Source: Dermanyssus gallinae (lineage: Eukaryota; Arthropoda; Arachnida; Mesostigmata; Dermanyssidae). From it: DNA of 64,000 nucleotides. Below are positions 11,480 to 22,384 of the stretch, in pieces. The notes beneath the pieces were generated by a model. It ran no database searches, had not been told where the DNA came from, and saw nothing but the letters and a program-made list of their open reading frames with translations. The number at the start of each line of letters is the position of its first letter. The stretch's first letter is position 1. Where the stretch lies: assembly GCA_003439945.1 (NCBI GenBank), contig QVRM01002107.1, positions 46,075 to 110,074 on the forward strand, given 5' to 3'. Both the position numbers and the translations under genes were made by a program.

Positions 11480-12560
11480 GTATATGACCGCCAGGTTTAT
11501 TATAACCGTCAACGATAAGCGCATGTGTACAGTAACCAAAAAGGGCCTTTTGCAGGGCCTAGCACTTGCGAACTAGCTTTTGGTTTTGGCTTTAACTGCA
11601 CAAGGCTGTGTGCTGGGGGCGGGCTTTCATAAGTATTTTCACAATAGCTATGCGTGGGTGAGTACGCCCTGCCAATCCTATAGAGACACGTCTGGACGTC
11701 TTCATTATGTAATTAGTAATTGCTTTACCGGAGCGGCCTTTTTTGAAGCCTTCTTGTTGACAATAAGGAATCTGATCTCTTTATTCAGTTGCTGTCATTG
11801 TTGTTGCTGCTGCTGCTGCGGCCTTTTGTTGTTTTTTGCTTTGTTGTTGTTGTTCTTCTTATGACACATATATGCCTAGATTACTTTACCTTGTCGTGTA
11901 ATCATGCTACACATATTTACCCTGCTTTGAGTACTTCTGCTGTTAGTACCGGTATAAGTACTGATTTATCTTATACTAAAATAACTGGATGTTAGAGCTC
12001 TTGTGGCTTGTTGGCCACTGCTGGGGCCAATCGGAACTAATCATTTTCATACTGCTTCTAAGGAGAAAGAAAAATACGTTTTTTTTGTTTTGTTTTCTTC
12101 ATGGCGATATACTTTAGTTGATAGCGGACAGACAGCGGTTATGACAGGGAACCGTCAAATTGGTCTTTGCAGCGACTTGTGGTCAAACATTTCACGCAAA
12201 ATAAAAAAGACAATGCGTGTAAGTGGGTATCTGCCGTGTGTGTGTATTTTTTTGGTATGTGCAGCCATTCATATTGTTAGAACTAGTTGCGTTTAATGGA
12301 TAAAATGGCAGAACATCCAGCAAACCTCGACACACTAGCCTATAACACATATATACAGCACAATGAGCGTCACTAAGCTTTAGCGCAATTAGCACACTAT
12401 CATATGAATGAAATTCAAAACTATACGCGGACACACCACTCCGACTGCTGTATGTCGACTCGAATATCAGAAATACTAACGCCGCCATAAGGAACATGTC
12501 TGCTGTTACAGTCCTAGGGTTGTTTGTGCGAAAAAACGCATGCAAATGATAATTTACTCA
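10919..12560. other. no recognisable gene
   Basis: AT-rich sequence with a TA microsatellite and a short TTG/CTG stretch (11790-11862). ORFs up to about 117 codons lack recognisable motifs. Confidence 0.5.
11443..11477. repeat. (AT)n microsatellite
   Basis: Pure AT run with unique flanks that match no other tract in the window. Confidence 0.95.
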
Positions 12561-12654
12561 TCGACGACCTTATCTTCTATGGCCGTCACTGTCATTGTTA
12601 TCCCTACCCCCCTCGGTTCCCTTCGGTACCCCCGGGCACCGACTTAACGTAACG

Positions 12655-13423
12655 ACAGCGCCAACGACAATAACAGCAACAACAACGGCAACAACAATAT
12701 GAGCTAGTACGTGTATCATACCTATTTGCCATTGTTTGTTTTGTCCCCCCCACCCCGACTCCCGGATGATTACAATAGCAGTATTAGTAGTGGTAGTGGT
12801 GGTGGTGGTGGTAGAATTATTGGTAATAATGGTGATGCTGTGGTTGGTGACGGTCGGTGTCGTCATCGACAGCTATGAGCGACAGCCAGGAAACGTCGGA
12901 CGCCCTATTGTTTGCTCAGCAACAACGGAATATCGACAACAATAACCGCGGCGATTGCAACAACAGCAACAACAACAACAACAACGATAACAACAACGAC
13001 AATAGCTACAACAACTACAACAACAACAACAACCACAATGGAGTCCGATTGCGTCACATCGGTTACTGTCTGGTCAACCGACAACTACCCCACCAAGTCG
13101 TCGAAGGACGACGACATACGTATTTGGTGTATGGAAGGCCAACGCACGGCAGGCAGCCAGCGGGCAGTGCGGGATGGACAAACACCATCATGCTGTTAAC
13201 TAGGCCATTGTTATTGTTGGCCACTATTTCCGTTGTCGTCGTCGTGGTCAGAGTCTCTTGGCTGCGATGTCTAATATTTATTATGTAACGTGGCTTAAAT
13301 TAAAGACGGGAGACATGGTATGGCCTTTCTACCTAACGGCCGGTTCAGTCCTAATGTGGTCACCACCTCTGTTGTTGTTGCTGTTGGCGGTAATCGTGGT
13401 AGTAGTGGTGGTGATGTTGATAA

Positions 13424-13454
<31 letters not shown>

Positions 13455-13560
13455 GGTAGTGGTGATGTTAATGCTGCTGTTGTTGCTGCAGCTGTTGTTG
13501 TCGTTGTTATTACTGGCCTCTGCGGTTGTGCTGCTGCTGTAGCTGCTACTACTACTACTA
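12655..13560. repeat. trinucleotide-repeat island (CAA/AAC, GTG/GGT, TTG/CTG)
   Basis: Successive tracts: CAA/CGA near 12655-12702, GTGGTGGTG near 12786-12815, AAC-rich 12950-13035, and TTG/CTG/GTT 13366-13550. Translation gives poly-Asn, poly-Val or poly-Thr in every frame and on both strands, which explains the cluster of ORFs. A plus-strand frame from about 12875 (start MSDSQETSDALLFAQQQ) is the least repetitive and could be a poly-Asn exon, but nothing else supports it. Confidence 0.8.
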
Positions 13561-15380
13561 CGAGAAGGACGAAAAGAGGAAGAGGAACCGACGCGACCAG
13601 CGCCACACCTCGTTAGCCCATGTGGCCCTCTACGGCTGTCGCATCTGTTGAGGAGGCAAAGGCGGCCCGTTCTCCAAGACCACCCGACGCAGTGGCCGGG
13701 GCCGCGACGGGGACTTCTGCGATAGCAGGCAGCTGGCCTCTGTTTGTCTGTCTGTCTGTATGCCTGGTTCGTCTGTCTGCCTTTAGTGTTGTGCGTGCCA
13801 GGCAACCAATCAAGAAAGCGGGTCCTGCCGATACAGCCCGGCGCTGATAATTGGCCTAGCCTGGCGACATGGACTACTACAGATAGGTACACACCAACGT
13901 TCAGGCGAGCCACCACCCGTTCTTGACGAGGAGAGACCTTGAGAGAGGCCTTGCGCTGTTTCTTTCCTGCGTCCATATATGTAGGTCAATCGTCTCCCGT
14001 GGACAACGTATGCACTGCCCAGCTAGCTCTGCGAAAAGCTCATAGGGCAATACTTCACATCAAAGAATGTGCTGCCTTTTATCTTTAAAGCTTTAATCAA
14101 GGCCGCCGTAATGACAAGCGTACGCCTACGCTTGTACTAGAATTGCATTCATCGTGAACGACCGTGAATGCTTTTAGAGCAGTGCAATTGTAGGCGGGTG
14201 CGGATGTGTCCGAAATGCAGAATAGTTCTTGGGTTAAAATTTTAAACTATCGTATGTTGTAGACAGAGAACCGTTTTCCTTTCGTATCATAAACATTCTA
14301 TACATTGAGGAATGGGTTTACATAAGGAGGTTTAGCTAACATTTCGTTATTTATATCATTTATAGGAGGACTTCGAATGCCAATAATCATGTTAGATCGC
14401 CTAGTAGGAAGTGCCCCTACCTATCGGTCTGAAGGGCTAGATAAGTCACGAAAAGCTAAAGGAATTCACAACTAAGCATTTTAAAACAGTAATTTTCACA
14501 CCCTTACAAAGTCTTAGGCATCTCAGGGGTATATAGAGCATCCGTAATCTCAGGAGTATCCAGGGCACCCAGTGTGAGGCAAAGCCTTTATCGGGGGCAC
14601 GTTAATGGGCGTGTCGTTTAGGTATATCAAACCAATCGACACGCACTCCAATGAAGACGTATATGTGTTTCGGAAAATATTGGCATTAAGCATAGAGTGT
14701 AACAATTGATAGCATATGTATCCATATACATCGTGAACAGATCCTGCGCATGCTAGGCTAGGTATCAGGCTAGAAGAAGTAAAAAATATAAAAGTATTTT
14801 GTAAATCTAGTCAAATTTGATTACAATAACAAATACGAGGTAGATTTACGGGTTTATGTTGTTTCTACAGTAGTCAGTATTTGATATTGTAGCATTTCTG
14901 CAAATTCTCAAAAATGTATACTTTAGTCATCATTCCACACCTTTTGATTCTACTACTTGCAAAACCTGTAGGAAAAGGCGTGCTTTTTTCCAGGTCGTAA
15001 TTGACTCTTGACATGCTCAGCTCATGTTGTCATGCTTGTTGTGTAGCTACAGTGAGTTCTTCTTCTACGTTCATCTTCTTGGGTACGGCCGGCAGTCAAG
15101 CAAGTTGCTGCTTAAAGTCATCGTTCTGCTGAATGACGTTTCGCTTGCCATCTGCATTGCGTGCGCATGAACATGAACAACAAGAACGATGACAACCCGA
15201 ACCTGCCCTGGCACTCCGGACGAACGGATTGCAAGATGCCCATTCGCTCCGAATGGGCTTGCGCTGATCGGGACGCAGACGGCCAGGAAGCTCTCTGAAG
15301 CTCTTTATACCGTGCCGGCACAGCTCCGGCGTGCGCCGAGAAAAGCTAACAGCGTTGTGCATCTTGCGCAAATACGGCTA
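13561..15380. other. no recognisable feature
   Basis: GC-richer to about 13970, then ordinary AT-rich DNA. ORFs on both strands near 13600-13970 are compositionally biased extensions of the repeat island. A short alternating CAGGAGTATC-like duplication occurs near 14521-14575. No domain found. Confidence 0.45.
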
Positions 15381-15954
15381 TAATACGCTGCTACAGCTGC
15401 TGCTGCTGCTGCTGCCGCTTCTGCGCTTCCTTTTTCCGTTTGGGCATACGTTCTTCGCTCGTATTTAGGGACTTCCGCACGGGGGACTGGGGCTGGGTGG
15501 AAGACGACGACGACGACAACGACCCTGAGATTTCGTAGCGGATCCTGCTTAAAGAGGCTTGAGTCTGGAGCAGGCCGGTCGGCTGGGCCGCTGCCTAGCT
15601 CGCTTCACCAGGACCAAGAGCTCGCGCTTCACCGTTCTCTCTCCATCTCTCTTCTATCGTCCATCGTTTGCCTCTGGCCTGCTTTTTTGCTTGTTCCTCT
15701 CGTTGTGCCTCCCTCATGTTCTCTCTCTCCCTCCCCTTTCTCTCTATCTCTCGTGCTCTCTCTCTCTTACTCACTGCTGTGCCTTTGCTCTGATAGTTTG
15801 CAGTTCGCCATATCGTTTCCTTTGTCGCGCGCGCGCTGCGCTGAAGGCTGCTCGCAATGTCGACGCAGAACTAGGTCTGCATCTGGAGAGCCAATTTGTC
15901 GCTAGACGAGCGTCGAGCTGGTACGTCGGAGCAGTAGCGACAGCCATAGAAACA

Positions 15955-16032
15955 GCCACAACCACAACAACAGCGGCAACAACAACGACAACAACGTCAA
16001 CAACAACAACGACAACAACGTCAACAACACAG
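15955..16032. repeat. CAA/ACG compound minisatellite
   Basis: Interrupted CAACAACAACGACAACAACGT unit, about 21 bp, repeated imperfectly. Encodes poly-Thr on the plus strand and poly-Val on the minus strand. Confidence 0.75.
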
Positions 16033-16228
16033 TCGTCGACAACATCAACATGGATCATGAGAACGGGAACGGGATGAGTACGAAGACGACGAAAGCCCAG
16101 TAACAGTGTACGGCAACAGAACACGCGATGAGCGCGGTTGCCCCTGTCTCGTCCAACGATCGCTGACACGCGACCCCGCGCGAGTGGGGGCAATCGGAAA
16201 ACTCACCGACCTCTGCAGGGCCGTATCA

Positions 16229-16234
<6 letters not shown>

Positions 16235-16265
<31 letters not shown>
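16235..16265. repeat. (TA)n microsatellite
   Basis: Pure TA run preceded by TCATATATG; no retroelement end recognised beside it. Confidence 0.95.
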
Positions 16266-16269
<4 letters not shown>

Positions 16270-16500
16270 TTCCAGTGAGGAACAGAGAAGCAATGAAGGC
16301 GAGTTGGATCGAGAAATTGGATAAGGCCAGAGGCAGCCACAGGACGAGAAGGATACAGACAAGGGGCACTAAAGAGACACAGCGGACGAAAAGAAACGAC
16401 AGCGCTCAAGAAAAGCGAGCAAGCTGGTGATTGGAATATCAAAACGACACGAAAAAAAAAAAACAGAAGAGAATTCAAGTGGAAAACGGCAGACTAAGTA

Positions 16501-17158
16501 AAAGGAAATCGAACGAGGACAATCGAGAGAAAACACAAGAACGATCGGCTGTTGGCGTGAGTGATCGATAAAAACGCACGGGAAATGACTAATGATTGTC
16601 TATGGCCCATTCTTTCTTTGTTCGAGTACAAGGCACTGTTACTGCCGTTGTTCCGGAAGCGTGGCGACTTCATTAACGTTAGCGGAATTGTCGAACCAGA
16701 CGCGCTTGTGCATATCCCGAGCCGTGCTGGATATGCACAAGCGCGGATAAAACATACTGTATGATCAGGAATGCACTGTTATGCCCGTTGTTAGTAAGTC
16801 AATCAATCAGCCGCATTTCCTTCTGTTGTCATTTGCCAAGCCTTTTAGCTTGTACGCTTGCCCTGGTTTGCTTTCTTGGTTATATTGTCGCTCTTAGTGT
16901 CGGTATCGCCGGCCCTTTTTGAGCGTTCATATATCCTGCTTGTTAGGCGTTGTCGGCACTAGTGTTGTCCCTGTTAGCGACAATATTCTCACTGTGGCAA
17001 AAAAGTATCCAATGGGGATATCTAATAGTGCACGAACATTCTGACTTATCTGGCGAATCACTGAGTCAAGTGGTTTCAAGCGTCACACAAGCGTTTTCTT
17101 ACACGCATTGCAATTAACACATACGTGTTCATATGCTATTAACAGACACAAATCCAAC

Positions 17159-17161
<3 letters not shown>
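16501..17161. other. no recognisable feature
   Basis: A short inverted repeat is present near 16708-16745 (CGCTTGTGCATATCC and its complement GGATATGCACAAGCG, exact 15-base arms around GAGCCGTGCT). Otherwise unremarkable. Confidence 0.55.
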
Positions 17162-17193
<32 letters not shown>

Positions 17194-17250
17194 TTTCTGT
17201 CAACAATTGTTGAGCATTTGTTAGCATTATATATATATATATATATATAT
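17162..17250. repeat. two (TA)n tracts 38 bp apart
   Basis: TA runs at 17162-17189 and 17228-17250 flank a short unique spacer that includes CAACAATTGTTG, a 12-base palindrome. Confidence 0.9.
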
Positions 17251-17519
17251 TCGAGGGAGAATTGACAAGTTCCAGTGTTTTGAAGTTTAAAAAAATTGAA
17301 CCGAGTCTCTCGGTTTGTTTTGCTTAGAAGGGCCATTCATCAGGTTCAGACATGCCAAATTTCTCCAATCGGTGGCGGTTTTTATTGTCTGAGTTCGGTT
17401 TAAAAGGGTAAAGGAGACAAAATTCAGAGATTTTTAAGAAGCCCAAAATGGATAAACAACAATATTCTATTTAGTATTTGCTGCAATAGCTTCTTAGCAA
17501 AGGATATCTCTTATATATC

Positions 17520-17860
17520 AGCTGCAATAGTCTTGACCGATAGTTTATGCATCAGAAGACTGGCGGAAAAGTTTGTTCCAAAAATGGCATTTTTCCGAAT
17601 TGAACCTTCAGGTGTGAGCAGAAGACAATGCGTTGCGTCAGAGAATGATTACAGGAGACGAGTCATGGGTATATAGCTACGACATCGATACCAAAGCTTC
17701 ATCCTTCCAGTGGTGCTTTAAAGGAGAGAGTCGAAAAAATTGGAGTCGACCAAATAAATTCAGACAGAGCCAGGGCTTTGTCCGTAAAGTACCGTATTTC
17801 TAACTTGTGCATTTTTGCAATCATGTGATTCATGTTTACTCTTGTTGAAGCCTCCTGCTA
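17520..17860 (+). mobile_element. mariner-type (Tc1/mariner) transposase remnant
   Basis: The plus strand encodes MITGDESWVYSYDIDTKASS from about 17648, the highly conserved block around the first catalytic aspartate of mariner transposases. A Trp, a Lys/Arg-rich stretch (SRKNWSRPNKFRQSQ) and a degraded stretch where the second aspartate block should be (LVHFCNHVIHVYS) follow it. In a neighbouring frame upstream is RRLAEKFVPK, another mariner hallmark. Stops and at least one frameshift are present. The N-terminal DNA-binding domain, the third acidic residue and the terminal inverted repeats are not recognisable. Dead fragment. Confidence 0.85.
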
Positions 17861-17904
17861 GACGATCTATTTTTTTTTTTTATTGTTGATGATAATACTG
17901 CTGC

Positions 17905-18440
17905 TAAAATTAAACGCTTGAGGATAAACAGGTCATATACAAACAAATAGAAATTCGCGATGGTTTCCAGATCGAGTTTGGCAGGTATATATGGGAAAGA
18001 AAAACAGGAAAAGGGCGTGATAGAATGGGTATATGATAATTCAAGAACGACTGGGCTATTGATAGATGCCAGGGCATGGTGGTTGGATACAAGAATATAA
18101 TTAGCTAAATATACGAAGGGAGAAAGTACAGAATATCGGGTATATATTGTGGGTTAGGGAATGAGTCAATCGAGCATACTGTAAAAGAATGTACAACCTT
18201 GGGGGACAGAGATATAGACCTGCTAGAGGCCCTAGCTTTAAGATCAAAAGTTAGAAAGGACCAGGTTGATATTACAAAGAAGACGTTGTCCCAATGAAAG
18301 GCAAACACTCAGTAGGTAATGGAGGATATCGATAAGTAGGTAATGTATATGCTGCCGCTCTAAGCGCCCCTGATATAAAAGGGCAACGTGTGTATTTAGG
18401 TATACATGCCAAGCGAAAAATGAATAAACCAATCAATTAA
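17905..18440 (+). mobile_element. 3' fragment of retrotransposon C family
   Basis: This is a 5'-truncated second copy of the element at 22.3-26.3 kb. WVYDNSRTTGLLIDARAW here parallels WLYDNTRGSGLLADARAG there. The Cys/His tail (IEHTVKECTTLG against IDHLVRECEQLG) and the following SRW-type end also correspond. The 3' UTRs match closely too (GCGCCCCTGATATAAAAGGG in both), as does the end AATAAACCAATCAATT against AATAAATCAATCAAT. The reading frame is broken by stops and frameshifts. A T-rich stretch (17868-17881) precedes it. Confidence 0.9.
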
Positions 18441-18599
18441 GGGCGAAACCGTAAGCGCTGAGTTGTGAAAAAAGTGCCGACTCAACAATCGTAACTGAGA
18501 AAGACTTTGTCACTTTGACGTATAAATTTCATACGTTAAAAGGCTAATTCGAGTGAAGTTACCAATGCAGTTGCCAAACTCACCGAAACTCAATCACAG

Positions 18600-19960
18600 G
18601 GAGCCGCCAACGGATCTCTTGCCTATAACGTTTGGAGTGCGGTCATTTGCTTTACAAAAGAAGCGTGGCACAACCTGTTCTATCGCGTGCTCATCTACAC
18701 TCCGTAGGATAGAAGCGAAGATTACCTGCTGAAGGAATACGTGCCGTTAATCGGTGAAGTGATAGATGATCACCAGGTCGGCTTTGCTACTAGAACTGAC
18801 ATAGAAGTAGAGATCCATGCTGCGCGAGCCTATATTCAGTCCAGCCTAGAAGACATAGTCATAGGCTAGGCTAGACTTTCAAAATGCTTTCAACAGCGTT
18901 AGACGTTATAAGCTTCTGAAGGCTGTCTCACATATGAATATGCCATACCATTGCGTGGGCATACAGAAATCTAACTCAACTGCTTGCGATAGGCCGTGTT
19001 ATCCTTTCACAGTCGGGCTTACAGCAGGACTGCCCATTAGATCCCCCTGTTTTGCCTCGCCAACAAGAAAATGATTTTTTCGAGTGCCTGCTCAATATAT
19101 GGTACCTAGATGATAATGTGTTAGTTGGCGACCCTGCAACGGTAGCCTTAACTCATAATATTGCAAACTCTTTAAATCAAATTCATACGTCAGGCTGGGG
19201 AAAATATTCTCTATAAGCATGAGTCTCTTAGGTGCACATAGAAGCTTTACTTATTTAAGCTCCTACTTCTTGTCAGTACGCGTAAACCGTCTGTTGCGTG
19301 GGATTATCTTAACGAAGGATACTAATATTTTGGAACCGCACTTGACACTCCAAGATTAGGGCAGATTAGGGTCTTGGTCCCTCATGCTTAACATAAATCT
19401 GCCAGAGGCACCCTGCAGGCAAGCCTTTGCACATGTGGCAAAAGAAAACCTAGGAATCCTAAACGCTGTCTTTAACTCTGGCCCCGTCGTGGTCGCTTCA
19501 GTGTCTAGCGTCTGGAAAAGGGCGCCAAAGAAACTGAATTCTCCGGCTGTCCAACAATTAAGTAGTCTACTAGAAGACTCTAAGGAACGTGTCGGAACTT
19601 TTCCTAAAAACGATTTCGCAAGCACTCTACTAGAAGATATTTGTCCAGCCAATCTTGTTGATTTAGCCCTCGACTAAATCCATCTAGTCGCGGTGGTACA
19701 TGGCTCAATGCTCTACCGAGTGTTAAGTCCTTTGAAAACGTCTAAGAGGACTATGCCATTAGGATCTGCGTCGGTGACCGCTTTGGGATCCGACGAAAAG
19801 GTTTTACCTTTAGGTGAACAAAGTTTGACCACAGCTTAAGCCGTGGTCCGAAGAGATCCGGGAGACGAAGCCCGTACCCTAAGGTATTCTAGCTATCCTT
19901 TTGCCCTTGGACCTGCGGGGATGTATGCAGACGGCTCCTAGCATCGAATGGAAAAACCTT
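18600..19960 (+). mobile_element. decayed YLDD-type reverse transcriptase element D
   Basis: Across frameshifts the plus strand gives a consistent RT series. It has ACSSTLRRIEAKIT (about 18686), then QVGFATRTDIEVEIHAARAY, then motif A LDFQNAFNSVRRYKLL, then a motif B relic SGLQQDCPLDPP. Motif C is WYLDDNVLVGDPATVA, with the YLDD codons at 19103-19114. Further on, an open stretch (19384-19677) ends ...NLVDLALD, and after a frame change comes GGTWLNALPS, then DYAIRICVGDRFGI. This order (GLQQGDPLGP-like motif B, WYLDD, then an ALPS-containing tail with a VGxRxG block) is a pattern I know from metazoan RT elements. I do not assign the clade. Confidence 0.8.
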
Positions 19961-20099
19961 AATAGCCTTTGAGGGCGGCAGGACACTCGCGCTATTGTAA
20001 TTCACCTTTAGCACTTTCAATAGTCAGTAACGGCGCCCAGGCTAATTATGCAGTTTTGCATAATTCGAAAGTATGCGTATATCGAGGACATGCATATAT

Positions 20100-20570
20100 T
20101 GATCTATGGACTTTCTCTCTCATCTCGGTATATTTCATCAATACAGTTAAAATCTGCTGCCATGTCAAGAACGACTGCTAGATCAATCTTAATTTGTAAC
20201 AGATTTCTGTTACCCGCTGCCATAAGTAAGTCAGCGTGGGGTCCGCCGACCGGCCCTTTCGAAAACAGAACTGGTTTGCTAAAAATAAATTGGTCGATAA
20301 AATGGTCTAGGCATTTATCTAGCCGTATTACACCAATTTTTAGAAAGCCGTTGTAATACAATAACCAACTGATTGGCATATAGTTAGCGACGTTACGCTT
20401 TTCTTTATTTGGAAACAATAAAAACAGCGCCGTGGCCTTCAACCTTGATGTCTACTTCAGTAAATTCCTATATAACTGTTCATCCTGAGGCATTTGAACC
20501 TGATATTGGCTAGCGTAGCAATGTGACGTTTCAGCTCATCTGCGGTTTGTTTTGGTCTAAGATTTTGTCT
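20100..20570 (-). mobile_element. Jockey/CR1-like reverse transcriptase N-terminal fragment
   Basis: Minus strand: GPDKI (about 20557), then after frame changes KRNVANYMPISWL, then GVIRLDKCLDHFIDQF, and motif A LAVVLDMAADFNCID (about 20130). The spacing fits the first half of a non-LTR RT. Motifs B and C are absent, so it is truncated after motif A. It faces the plus-strand fragment D, so the two are unrelated insertions. Confidence 0.75.
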
Positions 20571-20735
20571 GGGCCAACTAATTATTTAGAAAGAATGATG
20601 ATGAATAGTCGTTTGGTGGCGGAACCTCTTTAAAATTTTGAATCTCGCAAATAACATACATGCGTGCACAAGCATTAGTCTTACGAAATAATTAAGTCAT
20701 GACCATCGTACATGTTATCATTAAAACGCACTTAT

Positions 20736-20740
<5 letters not shown>

Positions 20741-20796
<56 letters not shown>
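20741..20796. repeat. (TA)28 microsatellite
   Basis: Pure TA run, 3' flank AAGGGATTCATTATTAAAAGG; no element end recognised. Confidence 0.95.
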
Positions 20797-20799
<3 letters not shown>

Positions 20800-21861
20800 G
20801 ATTCATTATTAAAAGGTAACAAATAAAATATTGAGTTGTGTGACTTTTCAAGTCACATGGATTCCGCCGCTTTCGTGGACATTATACTGAAAACTGTTTG
20901 TAGTATGCTTTAATGACGAGATAACGCTTGAGTGATCTTCTGGGGCAGGCAAGGTCTTTACAACCAGCGCTCTCAGCACGGCGGCCTAGGTAGGCGCCGA
21001 CGAAGCAGTCGTGTCAGGCGTGGATAAAGCTGCCGTCCCGAAATTAGAGTACGCGGCTGGCCCCGAGAAATCTTCCACCTTGAAATATTTTGCTCCAGGA
21101 TGTTCAGAGGCGACCTGCTTTAAAGTACGGCATTCCATCAGCCGATATTTGCGTTGTTTTTCACAGGCCTAGGAACTACAGAAAAATGTACTAAATATTA
21201 ATGACGGCATCGTCAGACAAGCGTCGGTATAGAACTGCTGTATGGGCGAAGTCTAACCGAAGGCAGCTCAGCAGCCAGAACACCCGTTTAGAGTAAGCGA
21301 CGGCGTGATGAAGAGTCCGTCCTAAGGGACCAATTGACGAGTTTATGAACCCACATAAAGGGATAATATCGATATTGTCGCGCTACGAAGTGAATCCATA
21401 CAAATAAGAAGCAAGGTGCACGTATGTGTGTTTATAGTGTGCTCTTATTGAAAGAGGTGACTGGCTGGCTTACTTGGTCGCACCTGCCTCCTGTGACACG
21501 CCAATGGGTTTGGCAATGTGAAAATTACTATAGCAGAGTACATGAAGATGCAAACGAAGAGAGCAAAGCATTCTTGCGTAAAAAGCTTTCGGTCTCATCC
21601 CCTGTCAAAGGCAGAACCTATTACATCTCACCCACTTAGAACGACATTCCTCCCCTATCCATCCCCGTTATGTCGTTCTCTGGGATACCATCGTACAAGC
21701 GACAGTTACAGTCCAATGCTGCAGATGTCCATTAGACAATGGCTACACCATTTAGTGAGTTCATCTCCATTTATTGGATGGTGCAGTAATAAGCTGTACC
21801 GGAAAAGCGGCTACGCAGGCAGAGATATGGTTGATTGGTGTATTTCAATGGCTTAAAGTGG

Positions 21862-21866
<5 letters not shown>
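20797..21866. other. no confident feature
   Basis: Scattered RT-like fragments can be imagined on the plus strand (for example RVSDGVMKS near 21293), but too few positions agree to call them. ORFs at 21424-21639 and 21518-21856 show no recognisable domain. Confidence 0.4.

Positions 21867-21927
<61 letters not shown>
21867..21927. repeat. (TA)30 microsatellite
   Basis: Pure TA run about 400 bases upstream of element C; not directly joined to it. Confidence 0.95.
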
Positions 21928-21930
<3 letters not shown>

Positions 21931-22384
21931 AGAATGCCGTTGTTTTCACGAATTACTGTGCTTTCTGTATCAAAAGGAGGAAACACAAGCAATGTGCCTT
22001 ATGCAGTTAGCAACCGTCTCTTTGGAGCTTGACTGTGCTCTTTCTGCCACTAGCCTGTCATTCGTATAGTGTGCTTAAAGGCGGAGCGTATTGTTGTTCG
22101 CGTATGCCCCCTGCAGTGGAACTTAATCGTTCTATATTTGACTTAATTTTAGCTCTCGGTAACTGCGGTTGATTTTAAGCAGTAATAGCCAGCAATTGCT
22201 GCAGATGGAAACGACTACACAAGTGAAGTGCTCAGCTGTGTATATTGAACTTTTCTTTGCGATTTTGGACACCGCTTTGTAGATTGTGCGATTATAAAAG
22301 AACAAATTGTTCAATCGAATACTCCCGCGTAATCGGAGCAGAATTTTGCTTCGTTTAAAAGTCATCCAACGTAAGCTAGGAAAA

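Larger units (their letters stand above)
15381..16500. other. GC-rich low-complexity island
   Basis: CTG run (15393-15415), GAC run near 15508, CT-rich block 15640-15775, then CAA/ACG repeats and a TA tract. ORFs over it (Thr-rich, Ser/Leu-rich) are explained by these repeats. It may be a promoter or UTR region, but I can point to no specific element. Confidence 0.4.

Noticed and set aside
12857..13288. Poly-Asn ORF as a transcription-factor exon
   Set aside because: The N-terminal stretch looks ordinary but the rest is repeat-driven; no splice sites, conservation or domain to support it.
13329..13976. 215-codon minus-strand ORF over the trinucleotide island
   Set aside because: The first half is plain GC-rich DNA, the second half is poly-Asn from a CAA/AAC repeat; several other frames are open over the same bases.
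20900..21380. Additional RT remnant
   Set aside because: A few RT-like tripeptides only; no ordered motif series in any frame.
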